Source: Oscillospiraceae bacterium
GTDB taxonomy: Bacteria; Bacillota; Clostridia; Oscillospirales; Acutalibacteraceae
Assembly (NCBI GenBank): GCA_015065935.1
Contig: SVPI01000002.1
Span: 62,001 to 126,000, forward strand
DNA length: 64,000 bases
Reading direction: 5' to 3'
Every line of letters begins with the position of its first letter. The stretch's first letter is position 1. This document shows, piece after piece, positions 61,629 through 64,000 of the stretch. Position numbers and translations under genes: made by a program. The notes below the pieces were generated by a model that saw only the letters and a list, made by a program, of their open reading frames with translations, was not told where the DNA came from and searched no databases.

Positions 61629-63371
61629 ATGGACAAAAAACAAATGACGGGATATCCGTCAATAGATAAACCTTGGGAGTATTTTTATGAAGGTATAGAA
61701 AAGCGTAGCATATTTCTCAACACTACACCGTATCAAGGATTAATCAAAAACAATGCTGATTATCCTAGTGAAATCGCTCTTGAATATTTTGGGGCGAAAA
61801 TCACTTTCGGTGAACTAATAAAGAATACCGATATTGTTGCCAAATCTATGGTAGCATATGGTGTAAAGAAGGGCGATTATGTAACTATTTGCTCAACTAC
61901 TACACCCGAAGTAATTTATGCCTTTTATGCAATAAGCAAAATCGGTGCGGTTGCCAATGTAATTTCACCTTTCTACACTCCCGAAGAACTTATGGCTCGT
62001 ATTGACGAATGCAAAAGCAAACTTATCATTATAGTGGATAAGTTCTTGCCAAAGTTCAAGGAATCTCTTAATAAAGACACCGACAAAAAAGTTGTTGTTT
62101 TGCCAATGATGAACTCTACGGTTTTGCGATTTGTAACACCGAAGTACAAAATCAACAATAGCACCAACGAAGTCGCATGGAAAACCTTTATCAAGAATGG
62201 TGCTTGCCAAAACGATGTAACTGCTGATTCTTACGAACCGAAAAAAGCACAAGCAATGGTTTATTCGAGCGGCACAACAGGTGCATCCAAGGGAATTGTG
62301 TTGTCTGTTGATAGTTTTCAAAAATTAATCAATGCTTATGGCAATTCAGGTTTTGACACTTCAAGGAAACAAAAGGTTTATCAAAACATCCCACCTTGGC
62401 ACTCTACAGGACTTAGCTTAGGCATTAACTTTCCTCTTTCATTTGGTGTTCAAGTATGTATTGACCCAAGATTTGACCACACCATATTCGTGAAGAATGT
62501 CTTAAAGTTCAAACCCGAATACATATTAACCAACACATCAATGTACCAAGGTTTTACTTTTGAGAAGAGTTTAAAATTGCTTAAAGGCAAGTCTTTGGCC
62601 TTTTTAAAATATCCTGTTGAAGGAGGTGAACCGCTGACAGAGAAGGATATAGCAAACATTGAGAATGTGTTTAAGACCCATGGTTCAAATGCTAGATTGC
62701 TCAATGGTTATGGTGAATGTGAGTGTGGTGCAACCGTAACAACGGATATTACATCGCACAAGTTTTCCAACACTGCATCGGGTATTCCTCTTCCTGACAT
62801 TACAACTGTTGCTATTTTTAACGACAACTTTAAAGAGTTGAAATACGGTGAGCGCGGCAATATTTTGGTTAAAACCGAAATTGGTATGATTGAGTATTTC
62901 AATAACCCCGATGCCACTAATGAGTTTTTCTATATTGACGAAAATGGTGAACGGTGGAGCAAGACAGGCGACATCGGTTATATGAATGAAGATGGCAGCC
63001 TTGTTGTGTTAGGAAGAAAGAGCGATTTTTCCGTAATTGAAGGCAAGCAGATTTATAATTTTGATATCGAACGAGCAATACTCTCTTCTGACAAGGTAAA
63101 ACTGTGTGAAATCCAAACTCACCCCGAAAACAGCAATCAGTTAGTAGCACATATTGTTTGGGAGAATGAAGTTAATACTCTGTTAAAGCAACAACCTGAA
63201 AAGCAAAAAGAGTTTTTCGTAGAGATTCAAAAAGCAGTTGCAAAAATTATGGGTCACCCCGAAGCCGTACCCCATAGTTTTTGTGTGCGCGATAGTTTCC
63301 CAAGTGCTCATTCGGGCAAAAGAGATATCAAGTTCATCAAAGGCGATATTGATGGTCTAATTGAATTATAA
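61629..63371 (+). CDS. AMP-forming acyl-CoA synthetase-like ligase
   Basis: A 580-residue ANL-superfamily enzyme. YSSGTTGASKGI (about 212-223) is the phosphate loop, LNGYGECECGATVT (about 355-368) the adenine-binding block, and SKTGDIGYMNEDGSLVVLGRKSDF the hinge region; HSGKRDIKFIKGDID near the end holds the catalytic lysine region. It should activate a carboxylate with ATP and load it onto CoA or a carrier. The N-terminal KPWEYFYEGIEK is unusual for FadD. Substrate unknown. AGGGGG precedes the ATG. Codon use is AT-richer than the core genes. Confidence 0.85.
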   Translation: MDKKQMTGYPSIDKPWEYFYEGIEKRSIFLNTTPYQGLIKNNADYPSEIALEYFGAKITFGELIKNTDIVAKSMVAYGVKKGDYVTICSTTTPEVIYAFYAISKIGAVANVISPFYTPEELMARIDECKSKLIIIVDKFLPKFKESLNKDTDKKVVVLPMMNSTVLRFVTPKYKINNSTNEVAWKTFIKNGACQNDVTADSYEPKKAQAMVYSSGTTGASKGIVLSVDSFQKLINAYGNSGFDTSRKQKVYQNIPPWHSTGLSLGINFPLSFGVQVCIDPRFDHTIFVKNVLKFKPEYILTNTSMYQGFTFEKSLKLLKGKSLAFLKYPVEGGEPLTEKDIANIENVFKTHGSNARLLNGYGECECGATVTTDITSHKFSNTASGIPLPDITTVAIFNDNFKELKYGERGNILVKTEIGMIEYFNNPDATNEFFYIDENGERWSKTGDIGYMNEDGSLVVLGRKSDFSVIEGKQIYNFDIERAILSSDKVKLCEIQTHPENSNQLVAHIVWENEVNTLLKQQPEKQKEFFVEIQKAVAKIMGHPEAVPHSFCVRDSFPSAHSGKRDIKFIKGDIDGLIEL

Positions 63372-63381
63372 GGACTCAAGA

Positions 63382-63414
63382 AAGGACTATGACATCTTGT
63401 GTGTCATAGTCCTT
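63382..63414. repeat. Inverted repeat after the ligase gene
   Basis: AAGGACTATGACA / TGTCATAGTCCTT perfect 13-bp stem, 7-nt loop, no T run on the plus strand; may be a transcript-end hairpin or part of the segment boundary. Confidence 0.7.
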
Positions 63415-63421
63415 AAAAAAC

Positions 63422-63442
63422 TTGCACCAAGTTTGCACCAAA
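63422..63442. repeat. Right boundary repeat of the accessory segment
   Basis: Double TTGCACCAA word, same orientation as the copy at 60205-60225; two differences in 21 bp. Confidence 0.7.
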
Positions 63443-63462
63443 GCAAAAAACAAGGTAAAAAG

Positions 63463-63496
63463 AAAACCCCGAAAACCGTGATGGTTTCGGGGTTTT
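63463..63496. terminator. Terminator of rplM-rpsI
   Basis: AAAACCCCGAAAACC / GGTTTCGGGGTTTT stem with a 5-nt loop; A/T runs on both sides. Confidence 0.88.
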
Positions 63497-63519
63497 TGTT
63501 GTTCTTGAAATAATACAGA

Positions 63520-63918
63520 TTATCTCTTTGAGAACTGGGGTGCTCTACGTGCGCCTTTAAGACCGTATTTCTTACGCTCTTTCATTCTGGGGTCACGAGT
63601 GAGTAAGCCTGCCTTCTTAAGGGCGGGGCGGAGCTCCTCGTTGAACTGAAGAAGAGCACGAGCAATACCGTGACGGATTGCACCTGCCTGGCCGGTAACA
63701 CCGCCGCCTGCTACACGGCAAACGATATCGAACTTGCCGAGAGTATCGGTGATGTTAAGGGGCTGGCGAACGATGAGCTTCAAAGTCTCAAGACCGAAAT
63801 AATCATCAATGTCGCGGTCGTTAATTGTGATTTTACCAGTTCCGTTATAAACGCGAACGCGGGCGACAGAACTCTTTCTTCTGCCGGTACCGTAGAAATA
63901 AGGATTGCCTTCAAACAT
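63520..63918 (-). CDS. rpsI: Ribosomal protein S9
   Basis: A 132-residue basic protein. [20 protein letters not shown] at the start, [21 protein letters not shown] in the middle and [17 protein letters not shown] at the end are the S9 signature; the C-terminal Lys-Arg tail reaches the P site. It follows rplM by about 18 bp, the universal L13-S9 operon. Confidence 0.98.
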   Translation of the reverse strand: MFEGNPYFYGTGRRKSSVARVRVYNGTGKITINDRDIDDYFGLETLKLIVRQPLNITDTLGKFDIVCRVAGGGVTGQAGAIRHGIARALLQFNEELRPALKKAGLLTRDPRMKERKKYGLKGARRAPQFSKR

Positions 63919-63936
63919 TGTTTCTGTCTCCCTTCA

Positions 63937-64000
63937 TTAAAATTCAAGTGCTTCGGGCTTCTGAGCAGCATGCTTGTGCTCTGCACCCTTGTAAACACGA
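63937..64000 (-). CDS. rplM: Ribosomal protein L13 (partial, C-terminus)
   Basis: The last 21 codons translate as RVYKGAEHKHAAQKPEALEF and stop, the usual L13 tail. The rest lies beyond the right edge. It precedes rpsI in the same direction. Confidence 0.93.
   Translation of the reverse strand, partial: RVYKGAEHKHAAQKPEALEF

Noticed and set aside
61447..61662. Small reading frames on both strands across the orphan RNA
   Set aside because: They follow the palindromic RNA and its terminator; no ribosome site and no conserved sequence.

Overview
The window reads as chromosomal DNA of a low-to-medium GC Gram-positive anaerobe of the class Clostridia, probably an uncultured gut Oscillospirales-like lineage. 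The grounds are a PolC-type replicase, the ileS-divIVA-ylmH-sepF-yggS division cluster, a type A RNase P RNA, a lysine riboswitch, split transketolase genes, strong GGAGG ribosome binding sites with frequent TTG/GTG starts, and consensus TTGACA/TATAAT promoters. No 16S or tRNA gene is present, so the genus cannot be fixed.

Layout. From 1 to 22.7 kb nearly everything is on the minus strand: a transketolase pair, a HAD phosphatase, rluD, lspA, ileS, divIVA, ylmH, sepF, yggS, a HlyD-like membrane protein, miaA, mutL, mutS, a YlbF-like gene, miaB, a ttcA-like tRNA thiolase, a lysine-riboswitch-controlled NhaC-type transporter, and the khpB(jag)-yidC-yidD-rnpA-rpmH cluster. At 22.8 kb divergent promoters drive rpmH to the left and two small genes to the right. 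From 23.5 to 44.4 kb the minus strand resumes: a GH38 alpha-mannosidase behind an unusual six-hairpin leader, an M23/G5 cell-wall peptidase, a PolC that lacks its proofreading exonuclease, ispG-rseP-dxr-cdsA-uppS-frr-pyrH, tsaD, a tyrosine phosphatase-RimI fusion, polA, a GT2 glycosyltransferase and a RodA/FtsW protein. From 44.5 to 50.1 kb the plus strand carries tsaE-tsaB-rpiB-upp, a tiny Gly/Met-rich protein, a fused ABC exporter and an AbrB-like regulator. From 50.2 to 59.9 kb lie a hypothetical gene, asnA-azlC-azlD, rnpB, a P-loop ATPase, a probable 6S RNA, a DUF1292 gene, and pduL-hemW-histidine phosphatase-GH3 glucosidase. From about 60.1 to 63.4 kb is an AT-richer accessory segment bounded by near-identical double TTGCACCAA repeats; it holds an unrecognised zinc-knuckle protein, an orphan structured RNA and an acyl-CoA synthetase-like ligase. 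The window ends in rpsI and the tail of rplM.

How the genes work together. Much of the window serves translation fidelity and tRNA anticodon-loop modification (MiaA, MiaB, TtcA-like, TsaB/D/E, IleS, RluD, Frr), membrane and cell-wall building (LspA, YidC/D, RodA, UppS, CdsA, IspG/Dxr), division placement (DivIVA, SepF) and DNA repair (MutS/MutL/PolA). Both DNA polymerases seen here appear to lack 3'-5' proofreading; mismatch repair with an endonuclease-type MutL is present.

The most interesting non-genic signals are: the hairpin array bounded by a 15-bp direct repeat that copies the -10/+1 region of the mannosidase promoter; promoters embedded inside the upstream gene's terminator (at least three cases); a hairpin that buries the Shine-Dalgarno of a 62-residue protein; and an unassigned roughly 135-nt RNA with its own promoter and terminator in the accessory segment. 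Function names rest on motifs read by eye; no database search was run.
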